Assembly: GCA_019422065.1 (NCBI GenBank)
Contig: JAHZEA010000012.1
Location: 1-58,961 of the forward strand
Direction of reading: 5' to 3'
DNA from: Lachnospiraceae bacterium
GTDB taxonomy: Bacteria > Bacillota > Clostridia > Lachnospirales > Anaerotignaceae
Length of the DNA stretch: 58,961 nucleotides
Both the position numbers and the translations under genes were made by a program. Shown in pieces: positions 15,670-24,269 of this stretch (position 1 is the stretch's first letter; every line of letters starts with the position of its first letter). The notes beneath the pieces are model-generated. The model did no database searches and was not told the origin of the DNA. It saw only the letters and a program-made list of their open reading frames with translations.

Positions 15670-17544
15670 ATGAAAAAGCTTTATGACTTTATTAAATCAA
15701 AAAAAATAGAAATACCAATAAGTATCTCAATTATTCTTTTAGTTATTGCCTGTTTATTAATAAACTTGGCTGTTATAATGGCAGACCCAAACTCTTTTAA
15801 AACAAGCTTGGATTTAATAACAAAAACAAGTTTAGTTTTAATTCTTAACGCTGTGCCTGTAGCACTGCTTCTTGCCTTTTTATTTTTTGCAACAAACAAC
15901 GCTTTATTTTCAATATCCCTTTCAGGTGCTATATTTATAATAGGCTCTGTTGTAAACAGGGAGAAAATAGTTTTAAGGCAAGACCCTTTTATACCAGGCG
16001 ATTTATCACTTTTTTCTGAGGCTTTCGGCATTGTAAAAAATTTCCCGCCAAGCCAGTTGTTTACATACGCTTTAATAATATTAGTCTTTTTAGCTGTAAT
16101 TATTATTACATTTTTATTCTTTGGTACAAAAAAAATCCGTTCATCAGTAAGGATAATACTTGCATCACTTACTGTAGTTTTAAGCGTAATACTTAATTTT
16201 ACCGTTTACTCCAGCGATTCCCTTTACGACTCTTTCCCTGTAGAAGGCAACATATATTTTGATGTAAACCAGTATGCCTCAAAAGGTTTTGTATACAGCT
16301 TTATTTATAAGCTTAATTCAATGCGTATAGAAAAGCCTGCCGGCTATAACAATTCATACTTTATAGCTGCTGAGGAAGATTATAAACCTGAAGAATATTC
16401 CAGTGACCAACTGCCTCATATAATTATGGTTATGGGTGAGGCATTTTCAGATTTAAGCGAAAACAGTCATTTTGACTTTACAGATTACGGCGACCCTATG
16501 GAAAATTTTAAACGCTTGGCAAACTCCGAAAACGCAATATCCGGGCATATTATAGTGCCTAATTTCGGCGGCGGCACAAGCAATACCGAATTTGATGTGC
16601 TTACAGGCTATCCAACACGTTTTTTAGTTAACGACGGCATAGCTTATAACTACATCCGTTCGTCAATAGACGCCATACCTAACCGCCTGCTTCAAACAGG
16701 ATATAACACATTGGCTATTCATCCCGGATTTTCATGGTTTTATAACCGCTCCAATGTATATCCTTATATGGGCTTTGAAAACTTTATTCATCTTTCAAGT
16801 TTTCAGGGTGAAGAAAAATATAAAGGCGGATATATAGCAGATAAATACGCTATAGACTCCATTATGGAAAATTTCCAGACACATATTCAAACAAGTGATA
16901 ATCCATTATTTGAATTTTGTGTTACTATAGAAAACCACGGGCCTTATGATGAAAAGTATAACGAAGTAAATAAAATGTTCGACTGTGACATAGAGCTTAC
17001 CCAGTCGCAGGAAACATTGCTTAACAGCTATTTTATGGGCATTAAAGATAATGATTATGAGATAGGCCGCCTTGCTGATTATTTATCGGAAATTGATGAG
17101 CCTGTTATACTTGTTTTCTTTGGCGACCATCTTCCGGGATTTTCCAACGGTATGGAATTTTTCGAGCTTTTGGACTATAATATAAGCCCTAACGGAAGTA
17201 TAGAACAGCAGTTGAATGTTTACGGCACACCATTTTTAATATGGGAAAACGATGCTGCCGCAGAGCTTACAGATTTTAAACAAAAAATTAAAAATGCTCA
17301 GCTGCCTGAGAACAATAAAATAAGCGCAAATTACTTAGGTACACTTACACTTGAGCTTGCCGGAATTGATAATATTTCGCCTTTTTATGATTATGAAAAT
17401 GAACTGCGCCGCAAACTGCCTGTTATACGCGACGACAGTGTAATGTTTACAAACGGACAATATTCAAATGAAATAGACGACAGTTTAAAAGCCGATATTA
17501 ATCTGCTTATTCAATGGTCATACTATAAAGTTTTTGACTCGTAA
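15670..17544 (+). CDS. LtaS-like sulfatase-fold membrane transferase
   Basis: A predicted membrane enzyme of the lipoteichoic-acid synthase/phosphoglycerol transferase family (alkaline phosphatase superfamily). About five N-terminal transmembrane helices lie within residues 10-190. The extracellular domain then begins at PHIIMVMGEAFSDL. The nucleophile threonine is in NFGGGTSNTEFDVLTG (T303). Metal ligands are in VTIENHGPY and VFFGDHLPG. ATG 15670 is chosen because AAGGTGG lies five bases upstream, rather than the GTG at 15661. The length of 624 residues fits LtaS proteins. It could make a glycerol-phosphate polymer or decorate another glycan; substrate is not visible. Confidence 0.88.
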   Translation: MKKLYDFIKSKKIEIPISISIILLVIACLLINLAVIMADPNSFKTSLDLITKTSLVLILNAVPVALLLAFLFFATNNALFSISLSGAIFIIGSVVNREKIVLRQDPFIPGDLSLFSEAFGIVKNFPPSQLFTYALIILVFLAVIIITFLFFGTKKIRSSVRIILASLTVVLSVILNFTVYSSDSLYDSFPVEGNIYFDVNQYASKGFVYSFIYKLNSMRIEKPAGYNNSYFIAAEEDYKPEEYSSDQLPHIIMVMGEAFSDLSENSHFDFTDYGDPMENFKRLANSENAISGHIIVPNFGGGTSNTEFDVLTGYPTRFLVNDGIAYNYIRSSIDAIPNRLLQTGYNTLAIHPGFSWFYNRSNVYPYMGFENFIHLSSFQGEEKYKGGYIADKYAIDSIMENFQTHIQTSDNPLFEFCVTIENHGPYDEKYNEVNKMFDCDIELTQSQETLLNSYFMGIKDNDYEIGRLADYLSEIDEPVILVFFGDHLPGFSNGMEFFELLDYNISPNGSIEQQLNVYGTPFLIWENDAAAELTDFKQKIKNAQLPENNKISANYLGTLTLELAGIDNISPFYDYENELRRKLPVIRDDSVMFTNGQYSNEIDDSLKADINLLIQWSYYKVFDS

Positions 17545-17564
17545 TTAAATAACCACCTAATGCA

Positions 17565-17615
17565 AAACGGCACTTAACAGCTATATATCAAGCAGTTAAG
17601 CGCCGTTTATAATTT
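17565..17615 (+). terminator. Terminator after the LtaS-like gene
   Basis: AAACGGC (17565-17571) pairs with GCCGTTT (17602-17608), with an inner CTTAAC/GTTAAG stem. A T-rich tail follows on the plus strand. Confidence 0.75.
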
Positions 17616-17693
17616 TATATGTTTAATCAATAGCATTAAGCATAGGCCTTATAATTTTAAATAATTATATTAAAAGCCCGTAAGTACAAATAT

Positions 17694-18035
17694 TTATATT
17701 CCAAGGCTTACAAGCAGTGCCCTGTTTACCTCGTTCATAATATCACTGTCTAAATGCGATACTTTTTCCCTCAGTCTTTTTTTGTCAATGGTTCTTATCT
17801 GCTCTAAAAGCACAACTGAGTTTTTTAAAAGTGAGTATTTCTTACAATCAAGTTCAATATGTGTAGGCAGTTTAGCCTTATTAATCTGCGATGTTACAGC
17901 GGCACAAATTACAGTTGGGCTGTATTTATTGCCTATATCGTTTTGAATTATTAAAACCGGCCTTATACCGCCCTGCTCTGAACCAACCACAGGGCTTAAA
18001 TCAGCATAAAAAATATCTCCTCGTTTTACAATCAC
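17694..18035 (-). CDS. ndoA: MazF/EndoA-family mRNA interferase
   Basis: A predicted sequence-specific endoribonuclease of the PemK/MazF family. The protein is very close to Bacillus EndoA in pattern: IVKRGDIFYADLSPVVG, SEQGGIRPVLIIQND, SPTVICAAVTSQINKAKLPTH and LLEQIRTIDKKRL. I chose GTG 18035, ten bases after GGAG, which gives the family N-terminus MIVKRGD (113 residues). It lies downstream of alr as in Bacillus and Clostridioides. The usual ribbon-helix-helix antitoxin gene between alr and this gene is missing: the 146-bp gap has no suitable frame. A perfect palindrome precedes the Shine-Dalgarno. Assignment is firm; the partner is unknown. Confidence 0.93.
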   Translation of the reverse strand: MIVKRGDIFYADLSPVVGSEQGGIRPVLIIQNDIGNKYSPTVICAAVTSQINKAKLPTHIELDCKKYSLLKNSVVLLEQIRTIDKKRLREKVSHLDSDIMNEVNRALLVSLGI

Positions 18036-18051
18036 AATAACCACACTCCGC

Positions 18052-18065
18052 CGTCTTTAAAGACG
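18052..18065 (-). promoter_or_regulatory. Perfect palindrome before the mazF ribosome binding site
   Basis: CGTCTTTAAAGACG is a 14-bp perfect palindrome one base upstream of the GGCGGAG ribosome binding site of mazF. It could be an operator or a structure limiting translation. Confidence 0.4.
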
Positions 18066-18130
18066 CATAGTAAGCCCGAAAGTGTGATATAACAAAAATA
18101 TCAAATTCATTATGTACGATTTTTAAATTC

Positions 18131-18170
18131 ACTTCGGGTATGGTTTAATTATTTCCGCCAAACCCGAAGT
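18131..18170 (-). terminator. Hairpin after alr, possible weak terminator
   Basis: ACTTCGGGT (18131-18139) pairs with ACCCGAAGT (18162-18170) just past the alr stop. The minus-strand tail is AT-rich rather than a clean T-run, so read-through into mazF is possible. Confidence 0.55.
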
Positions 18171-18181
18171 ATATTCACTTA

Positions 18182-19339
18182 TTACACTAAAAAATTAATT
18201 TCTTTTTGTACTTTGCCGTTTTTTATATAAACTCTTGGTACTCTCTTTGAAACCATGCAAAGTACTTCATAGCTTATAGTGCCTATTTCTTTGGCTATTT
18301 CATCTGCCGTTATTTCTTCATTACCCTGTTTTCCCATGAGCACAACTTCATCCCACTGCTTAACATTAATTCCTGTAATATCTGCCATGCACTGGTCCAT
18401 GCATATTCTGCCTTTTAAAGGTGCTCTTTTGCCGTTAACAAGCACATATCCTTTGTTTGAAAGCAGTCTGTTGTATCCGTCGGCATAGCCTGCCGGTATT
18501 GTGGCAATAGTTCTTTTTTCATCAGCCATATAAGTTCTGCCGTAACCTATTGTGTCGCCGTTTTCAATATTTTTAATATACATTACATAGCTTTTAAGGC
18601 TCATAACAGGCTTAAGAGGAAGCCTATCTTTCATAACATCGTCTGACGGATAATAGCCATAAAGTATAATTCCCGGCCTTACAGCATTAAAGAATAAATC
18701 ATCAAAATCCATCAGTCCGGCACTTGCCGAAGCATGCTTAATAGGAATATTAATTCCGCGTTTTTCAAGTTCAGTAACGGCATATACAAATCTGTCTCTT
18801 TGAGTATATGTAAAAGTTTTATCTTTCTCGTCACTGGTGCAAAAATGAGTAAATATGCCGTTAATCTCAATATTTTCAAGCTTTGAAATATTTTCTATTT
18901 CATCAAAAGCCTCTTTTTTGGGCCTAAACCCTATCCTTCCCATTCCTGTATCTATTTTAATATGTATAACGGCTTTTTTATTAAGCTCTTTGGCTGCTTT
19001 TGATATTGCCTCAGCCGTATTATAATCAGATACAGTCTGAATAAGGTCATACTCAACAGCTTCCTTAACATATTCCGGAGGCGTTAAACCAAGCACAAGT
19101 ATAGGCGCTTTAATGCCGTTATTTCTTAAATTAATTCCCTCGTCTATCATGGCAACTGAAAACATATCAACACCGTTTTCGGCTAAAACTTCTGCCACCT
19201 CAACAGCACCATGGCCGTAAGCATCGGCTTTAACAGTGCCTATTATTTTAGCTCTGCCGCCTACCCTTTTAATAATGCTTTTGATATTAAAATCAACAGC
19301 GTCAAGGTCAATTTCGGCAACTAATCTTTTGTAACCCAA
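18182..19339 (-). CDS. alr: Alanine racemase
   Basis: A PLP-dependent enzyme interconverting L- and D-alanine for peptidoglycan synthesis. The PLP lysine lies in TVKADAYGHG (K38) and the second catalytic residue is the Tyr in GYGRTY (Y266). Other family marks include KIDTGMGRIGFRP, the NAVRPGIILYG block and IPAGYADG. The length of 385 residues is typical. The start is a TTG preceded by GGGAG nine bases upstream. It lies 32 bp after the gerS-like gene and precedes mazF, the order seen in C. difficile, where Alr2 is coexpressed with GerS in sporulating cells. Whether this copy is vegetative or sporulation-specific cannot be told. Confidence 0.95.
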   Translation of the reverse strand: MGYKRLVAEIDLDAVDFNIKSIIKRVGGRAKIIGTVKADAYGHGAVEVAEVLAENGVDMFSVAMIDEGINLRNNGIKAPILVLGLTPPEYVKEAVEYDLIQTVSDYNTAEAISKAAKELNKKAVIHIKIDTGMGRIGFRPKKEAFDEIENISKLENIEINGIFTHFCTSDEKDKTFTYTQRDRFVYAVTELEKRGINIPIKHASASAGLMDFDDLFFNAVRPGIILYGYYPSDDVMKDRLPLKPVMSLKSYVMYIKNIENGDTIGYGRTYMADEKRTIATIPAGYADGYNRLLSNKGYVLVNGKRAPLKGRICMDQCMADITGINVKQWDEVVLMGKQGNEEITADEIAKEIGTISYEVLCMVSKRVPRVYIKNGKVQKEINFLV

Positions 19340-19371
19340 TTTAAAAATCTCCCTTCAAAAACAAACTGAAC

Positions 19372-20007
19372 TTATTTTATGTCTATACTGAAAATACCAT
19401 CCTCAAACTGAGGGTCGTATTGAAAATCATTATATTCTATAACATACTTTTCACCGCCGTCAGAGTCATAAATTACAAGTTTAACAGGGTTTAAAGTTTC
19501 ATTGTCTATCCAAAGCTTTTCTGTTGCAGTAAATTTATTATCCCCCGGTATAACGGCTTCAAGTACGGTACACCGGCTTTCGCCTATATCCGAAACAGCA
19601 ATTGATACTTCTTCACTGTTCATATAGTTTTTAACAAAACAGCCTAAAAACAATTCGTTTCTTGCTTGGTTTTCAGGTACGTCTTTAACAATTTTGCCTT
19701 TAACCCTTGGATTATACTGGCATATTGTTTTTCCGTCATAAACAGTAAAATTACCTGCTACCTCATCAGGAGATGTCATTTCCATTCTGTACTCTCCGCT
19801 CATTTTATAATACTGCTTAATGCCGTATTTTGACTCGCCTTTTTCGCTGTACCTTGTTAAATCCGCTGTGCAGTAATAGGCTGAAAATGAGTTAAGTCTT
19901 TCCTGAATCTTCTCCATAGGTGTATCATTTTTTTGTGACATGGCGCAGGAACATAAAAGCGCCACCGTCAAAGGAATAAATAATAAAATGTGTATTATTT
20001 TTTTCAT
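19372..20007 (-). CDS. gerS: GerS-like LolA-fold lipoprotein
   Basis: A 211-residue predicted lipoprotein (lipobox LCSC, Cys21) with a LolA/LppX-like beta fold, for example DLTRYSEKGESKYGIKQYY, GEYRMEMTSPDE and LWIDNETLNPVKLVIYDSDG. In C. difficile the gene between nnr and alr at this locus is gerS, whose product is needed for cortex hydrolysis during spore germination through the amidase CwlD. The same order here (nnr, this gene, alr) supports orthology. The assignment therefore rests on fold and synteny, not on a motif unique to GerS. AGGAG lies upstream of the ATG. Confidence 0.75.
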   Translation of the reverse strand: MKKIIHILLFIPLTVALLCSCAMSQKNDTPMEKIQERLNSFSAYYCTADLTRYSEKGESKYGIKQYYKMSGEYRMEMTSPDEVAGNFTVYDGKTICQYNPRVKGKIVKDVPENQARNELFLGCFVKNYMNSEEVSIAVSDIGESRCTVLEAVIPGDNKFTATEKLWIDNETLNPVKLVIYDSDGGEKYVIEYNDFQYDPQFEDGIFSIDIK

Positions 20008-20068
20008 TTAAAGGTGCTCCTATGCGTCTTTGTTCCATATATTTATACGCCATAGAGCACGTTTAGTA

Positions 20069-21598
20069 TTACTCCATATTTTTTAATACTTCGCCCACCA
20101 TATCGCATATTTCACCGGACAAAACTCCATAATGCCCTGATTTTTCGGCAGCGTAATCTCCGGCTAAGCCATGAATGTAAACACTTAAAGCTGCTGCCTT
20201 AAAAGCATTATCCATCTGGCAGAGCATAGCGCCTGTTATGCCTGTAAGCACATCGCCGCTTCCACCTTTACTCATGGCATTGTTGCCCGTTAAGTTAATA
20301 TAAACATCACCGTCAGGCGAAGCAATAATTGTTCTTGCATCTTTAAGTACAACTACAGTATTGTATTTTTTTGCAAATTCAACAGCCATATTTATAGTAT
20401 CATTAAGTATTTCTTTAACACTTTTTCCTGTAAGTCTGCTCATTTCTCCCGGGTGTGGAGTAATAACAGGCACTTTCTTCACTTTAAGCAGTATTTCCGG
20501 CTCATCTGCAATAGCATTTAAAGCGTCAGCGTCGATAACAACATTGCATTGAGCATTTAAAAGTATATTTTTAACAAATTCTTTAACGCCTTCTCCGCTT
20601 CCTAAACCCGGGCCTACGGCAATGGCTTTGGCATTGGAAATATCATTTTCTATTTGTTCAAAGCTTTTAGCAAACAAAGTACCGTTGTCACTTATAAGAG
20701 GTTTTGCCACAGCTTCAGGAAGTAAACTTTGAATTGTGCCAAGACATTCATTAGGCACACAGGCATAAACAAGTCCGCATCCTGCTCTGTAAGCTGATTT
20801 TGAGCATAAATATGCAGCTCCGCCCATAGCTTTTGAGCCAGCCATAACAAAAAGTTTTCCGTATGTGCCTTTGTTGCTTCTGCTTTTTCTTTTAGGCAGA
20901 ATTTCTTTGGCTTCGTTAAAATCAAAGGCATTTATATTTATATTCATGCTTTCTCTTACTGCATTAGGTATTGAAATATTGGCTACTGTTAATTTACCGC
21001 ATTTTTCAGCACCGGGATAAAGCATATTACCCACTTTAGCCATACAAAATGAAACTGTTTCATTGGCATTTACGCAAACTTGTGAGACATGGCCTGTTTC
21101 GGAATCTACACCGGAAGCTATATCAACACTAATTACATATTTTCCGCTGTTGTTTACTTTATTTATAACCTCAGCAGCATCACTTCTTGGCTCACCTGAA
21201 AAGCCTGTGCCAAATATGGCGTCTACCAAAACATCAGCACTTTTAAACAATTCATCAGCTTTGTTTATATCTTTTTCAATATTAATACCCATTTTTTTAG
21301 CAGCATTGTAGTTAATAAGTGCGTCACCCTTTAACTTTTCTTCTTTACCCATAAAGTAAATAATGCTGTTATATCCTTTAAGTGTTAAAAGCCTTGCAGA
21401 TGCAAAGCCGTCACCGCCGTTATTTCCTCCGCCGCATATAAAAACAGCTGTTTTGCCGTTTGTTGCATTAAGTCTTTCGGCACACTTTTGGGCAACTGCC
21501 GCGGAAGCATTCTCCATTAAAACAATTCCCGGTATGCCGTATTCCTCTATAGAACGCCTGTCCATTTCCCTCATTTGAGAACCAAGAGCTATTTTCAT
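20069..21598 (-). CDS. nnr: Bifunctional NAD(P)H-hydrate epimerase/dehydratase
   Basis: A metabolite-repair enzyme for damaged NADH and NADPH hydrates. The N-terminal YjeF_N epimerase domain (about 1-215) contains ICGGGNNGGDGFASAR and the VDAIFGTGFSGE block. The C-terminal ADP/ATP-dependent dehydratase domain (about 225-505) contains KGTYGKLFVMAGS, AVGPGLGSGEG, VITPHPGEMSRLTG and NNAMSKGGSGDVLTG. The length of 509 residues equals known fusions. AGGGAGG precedes the ATG. It starts 14 bp after acpS and is followed by gerS and alr, as in several spore-forming Firmicutes. Confidence 0.95.
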   Translation of the reverse strand: MKIALGSQMREMDRRSIEEYGIPGIVLMENASAAVAQKCAERLNATNGKTAVFICGGGNNGGDGFASARLLTLKGYNSIIYFMGKEEKLKGDALINYNAAKKMGINIEKDINKADELFKSADVLVDAIFGTGFSGEPRSDAAEVINKVNNSGKYVISVDIASGVDSETGHVSQVCVNANETVSFCMAKVGNMLYPGAEKCGKLTVANISIPNAVRESMNININAFDFNEAKEILPKRKSRSNKGTYGKLFVMAGSKAMGGAAYLCSKSAYRAGCGLVYACVPNECLGTIQSLLPEAVAKPLISDNGTLFAKSFEQIENDISNAKAIAVGPGLGSGEGVKEFVKNILLNAQCNVVIDADALNAIADEPEILLKVKKVPVITPHPGEMSRLTGKSVKEILNDTINMAVEFAKKYNTVVVLKDARTIIASPDGDVYINLTGNNAMSKGGSGDVLTGITGAMLCQMDNAFKAAALSVYIHGLAGDYAAEKSGHYGVLSGEICDMVGEVLKNME

Positions 21599-21612
21599 AA
21601 GCCTTACCTCCC

Positions 21613-21987
21613 TTAAATATCTTTTTCAGCCACAGCAAAAGCTAAAGCATAATCTTTGCAGTGTGAAATACTGATATTAATATTATTTACACCTAAATCA
21701 GCAGCTATTTTTTCGGCCTTAGGCAAAAGATTTACATAAGGCTTCATAATTTCAGTATGAAGTATTTCCATATCCTGCGGCATAAAGCCTCTAAAGCCTG
21801 TACCTAAGGCCTTGCTTATTGCTTCTTTTGCGGCAAATATTCCTGCTGCTGTTTCCGGACTGAAATTTTTAGACTTTAAATATATTATTTCGTTTTCAGT
21901 AAAGCATTTTTTTACAAAACTTTCTTTATTTAAAGCTTTTTCTATTCTTGAAATTTCTACAATGTCGGTTCCTGTTCCATAAATCAC
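21613..21987 (-). CDS. acpS: Holo-[acyl-carrier-protein] synthase
   Basis: It transfers 4'-phosphopantetheine from CoA to apo-ACP, activating fatty-acid synthesis. The 124-residue protein has the AcpS opening IYGTGTDIVEISRIEKAL, with the Mg-binding Asp, and the GIFAAKEAISKALGTGF motif with its Glu and Lys. ISISHCKDYALAFAVAE closes the fold. The length is typical of the AcpS type, not of Sfp. It is first in the block acpS-nnr-gerS-alr, preceded by a terminator for the nitroreductase gene. Confidence 0.95.
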   Translation of the reverse strand: MIYGTGTDIVEISRIEKALNKESFVKKCFTENEIIYLKSKNFSPETAAGIFAAKEAISKALGTGFRGFMPQDMEILHTEIMKPYVNLLPKAEKIAADLGVNNINISISHCKDYALAFAVAEKDI

Positions 21988-22003
21988 AATATCACCGCCA
22001 TAA

Positions 22004-22033
22004 AATTAAAAGGCAGAGGTAGTCCCCTGCCTT
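22004..22033 (-). terminator. Terminator after the nitroreductase gene
   Basis: AAGGCAG (22010-22016) pairs with CTGCCTT (22027-22033), with inner GG/CC pairs and a 4-nt loop. T-runs follow on the minus strand. Confidence 0.75.
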
Positions 22034-22043
22034 AATATATTTT

Positions 22044-22613
22044 TTATACAATTACAAATCTTCCATCTTTTCTTCGTGGTGCTTTTGGTTTTAAATCGCT
22101 GTAACCAAGAGTAATAGCTGCCAAAAGATGTCCTTTTCCCGGTGCAAAACGCTCTCTAAGCTCTTTTTCAACATGAAGCGGAGCAGTAAGCCAGCATGAA
22201 GATATACCCTTTGAATATGCTGTAAGAACTATATTTTGCATTGCCGCTGCCGCACTTTCAACAGCTGCTGTATATTCGTCGTATTCTTCCTGCTGAAGGA
22301 ATGTAAGTATAACTGTTTTGGCACCGCCCATGCTTTTTACAAAATTTACTGTTTCGTCTATAACTTCCGGATTAGATTTAAAACGGTTATTAAGCACTTT
22401 TGTAAGACCAAATATAGAGCCTCCCATTATTTCGTTAAGGTCTTTAAGAGCCTCATCGGAACGGCACACTACAAAATACCATGGCTGAAGATTAACAGCC
22501 GACGGAGCCCAAAGTCCAGCCTCTATAATTTCGTTTAAATCCTCGTCACTTATTTGTTTGTCGTTGTATTTTCTTACGCTTCTTCTTGAGTAAATAGCTT
22601 CCTTTAAATCCAT
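22044..22613 (-). CDS. Nitroreductase family protein
   Basis: A predicted FMN-dependent oxidoreductase. The N-terminus AIYSRRSVRKYNDKQI contains the family FMN-phosphate-binding Arg/Ser residues. APSAVNLQPWYFVV and the C-terminal LLAAITLGYSD block are also diagnostic. The length of 189 residues is normal for the small nitroreductase type. Substrates range from nitroaromatics to quinones and cannot be read from sequence. It lies 12 bp after an ABC-F gene on the same strand, so both may share a transcript. AAGGGGG precedes the ATG. Confidence 0.9.
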   Translation of the reverse strand: MDLKEAIYSRRSVRKYNDKQISDEDLNEIIEAGLWAPSAVNLQPWYFVVCRSDEALKDLNEIMGGSIFGLTKVLNNRFKSNPEVIDETVNFVKSMGGAKTVILTFLQQEEYDEYTAAVESAAAAMQNIVLTAYSKGISSCWLTAPLHVEKELRERFAPGKGHLLAAITLGYSDLKPKAPRRKDGRFVIV

Positions 22614-22625
22614 AAATAAGCCCCC

Positions 22626-24245
22626 TTACATCAATTTCTCACGCATTTCGTTTACTATCTCATCATCAATATATTCGTCAAATGTTTCCTGTCTGTCTAT
22701 AATTCCATTTGGAAGTATTTCTATAATTCTGTCAGCTATTGTATTAACAAACTCGTGGTCTTGAGAGTCAAAAAGCAGTGTGCCTTTATAATCAATAAGG
22801 CCGTTGTTTAATGCTGTAATACTTTCAAGGTCAAGATGGTTTGTAGGCTCATCAAGAACAAGCACATTAGCGCCTGAAATCATCATTTTACAAAGCATAC
22901 AGCGCACTCTTTCACCACCGGAAAGAACTTTAGCCGGTTTAAGAGCTTCCTCGCCTGAAAAGAGCATTCTTCCAAGCCAGCCTCTAATATCTGCATCGTA
23001 CTGCTCGCCTTCTTTTGCATACGGTCTGAGCCAGTCAATAAGAGAGTCATCACAATCATCAAAATACTCCGAATTATCTTTAGGGAAATAAGCTCTTGAT
23101 GTGGTAACACCCCATTTGAATGTTCCTTCGTCCGGCTCCATTTCACCCATAAGTATTTTAAAAAGTGTAGTACGTGCAATTTCGTCTGTACCTACAAAAG
23201 CTACTTTCTCATTAGGATTAATTCTGAATGTTACATTATTAAGCACTTTTCTTCCGTCTATTGTTTTGGAAATGCCTTCAACTTCAAGAAGGTCGTTGCC
23301 TACTTCTCTGTCCTGCTTAAAGTTTACAAAAGGATAACGTCTTGATGACGGCTTGATATTATCAAGCTGAAGGTTATCAAGAAGTTTTTTACGGCTTGTA
23401 GCCTGTTTGCTCTTTGAAGCATTGGCACTGAAACGCTGAATAAACTCCTGTAACTCCTTCATTTTCTGCTCAATACGCTTATTCTCGTCTTTAAGCTGTT
23501 TTTGAGTCATCTGTGTATACTGGTACCAGAAATCGTAGTTACCAACAAACATTGTAATTTTGCCATAATCCACGTCGGCAATGTGAGTACATACCTTATT
23601 TAAGAAATGTCTGTCGTGAGATACTACAATAACAGTATTTTCAAAATTCATAAGGAAGTTTTCAAGCCATTTTACAGACTGTAAATCCAAATGGTTAGTA
23701 GGCTCGTCAAGAAGAAGTATGTCAGGATTACCAAAAAGAGCCTGAGCTAAAAGCACTTTAACCTTTTGATTACCGGTAAGAGAACCCATTAAAGCATAGT
23801 GAAGGTCTGTAGGTATTCCAAGACCGTTTAAAAGTATAGCCGCATCACTTTCAGCGTTCCAGCCGTCAAGCTCTGCAAACTCGCCTTCGAGCTCTGAAAC
23901 CTTTATTCCGTCCTCGTCTGAAAAGTCCGGTTTGCTGTAAAGGGCTTCTTTTTCCTTAATAATATCATACAGTCTTTTGTGACCATACAAAACAGTACTC
24001 ATAACATCAAAATCGTCAAACTCAAAGTGGTCCTGTTTGAGCACTGCAAGTCTTTTGCCTGGCGCAATTACAACTTCACCTTTATTAGGCTCAATATCGC
24101 CTGAAAGTACTTTAAGGAATGTTGATTTTCCCGCACCGTTTGCGCCTATTACGCCATAACAGTTGCCAGGTGTAAAAGTTGCGTTTACATCTTTAAAAAG
24201 TACACGTCCTCCGTACTGGAGTGTAACATTATTTACACTAATCAT
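22626..24245 (-). CDS. ABC-F family ATPase (YbiT/YkpA-like)
   Basis: A soluble tandem ATPase of the ABC-F family, whose members act on ribosomes. NBD1 has Walker A GANGAGKST (34-42), a modified signature SLTGNQK and Walker B LLLDEPTNHLDL. A charged linker helix (KQLKDENKRIEQKMKEL) joins the domains. NBD2 has signature LSGGERVR and Walker B VLVLDEPTNHLDL, but its Walker A reads VGTDEIARTTLFK, with Arg in place of the Lys. The length of 539 residues and the linker fit the YbiT/YkpA group rather than antibiotic-resistance ABC-F types. GGAGAG precedes the ATG. The specific role is unknown. Confidence 0.92.
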   Translation of the reverse strand: MISVNNVTLQYGGRVLFKDVNATFTPGNCYGVIGANGAGKSTFLKVLSGDIEPNKGEVVIAPGKRLAVLKQDHFEFDDFDVMSTVLYGHKRLYDIIKEKEALYSKPDFSDEDGIKVSELEGEFAELDGWNAESDAAILLNGLGIPTDLHYALMGSLTGNQKVKVLLAQALFGNPDILLLDEPTNHLDLQSVKWLENFLMNFENTVIVVSHDRHFLNKVCTHIADVDYGKITMFVGNYDFWYQYTQMTQKQLKDENKRIEQKMKELQEFIQRFSANASKSKQATSRKKLLDNLQLDNIKPSSRRYPFVNFKQDREVGNDLLEVEGISKTIDGRKVLNNVTFRINPNEKVAFVGTDEIARTTLFKILMGEMEPDEGTFKWGVTTSRAYFPKDNSEYFDDCDDSLIDWLRPYAKEGEQYDADIRGWLGRMLFSGEEALKPAKVLSGGERVRCMLCKMMISGANVLVLDEPTNHLDLESITALNNGLIDYKGTLLFDSQDHEFVNTIADRIIEILPNGIIDRQETFDEYIDDEIVNEMREKLM

Positions 24246-24269
24246 TTTTAAATCTCTCCAAAACTAAAA

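Noticed and set aside
18036..18181. Search for a ribbon-helix-helix antitoxin between alr and mazF
   Set aside because: The gap is 146 bp, holds two palindromes, and has no minus-strand frame of useful length.
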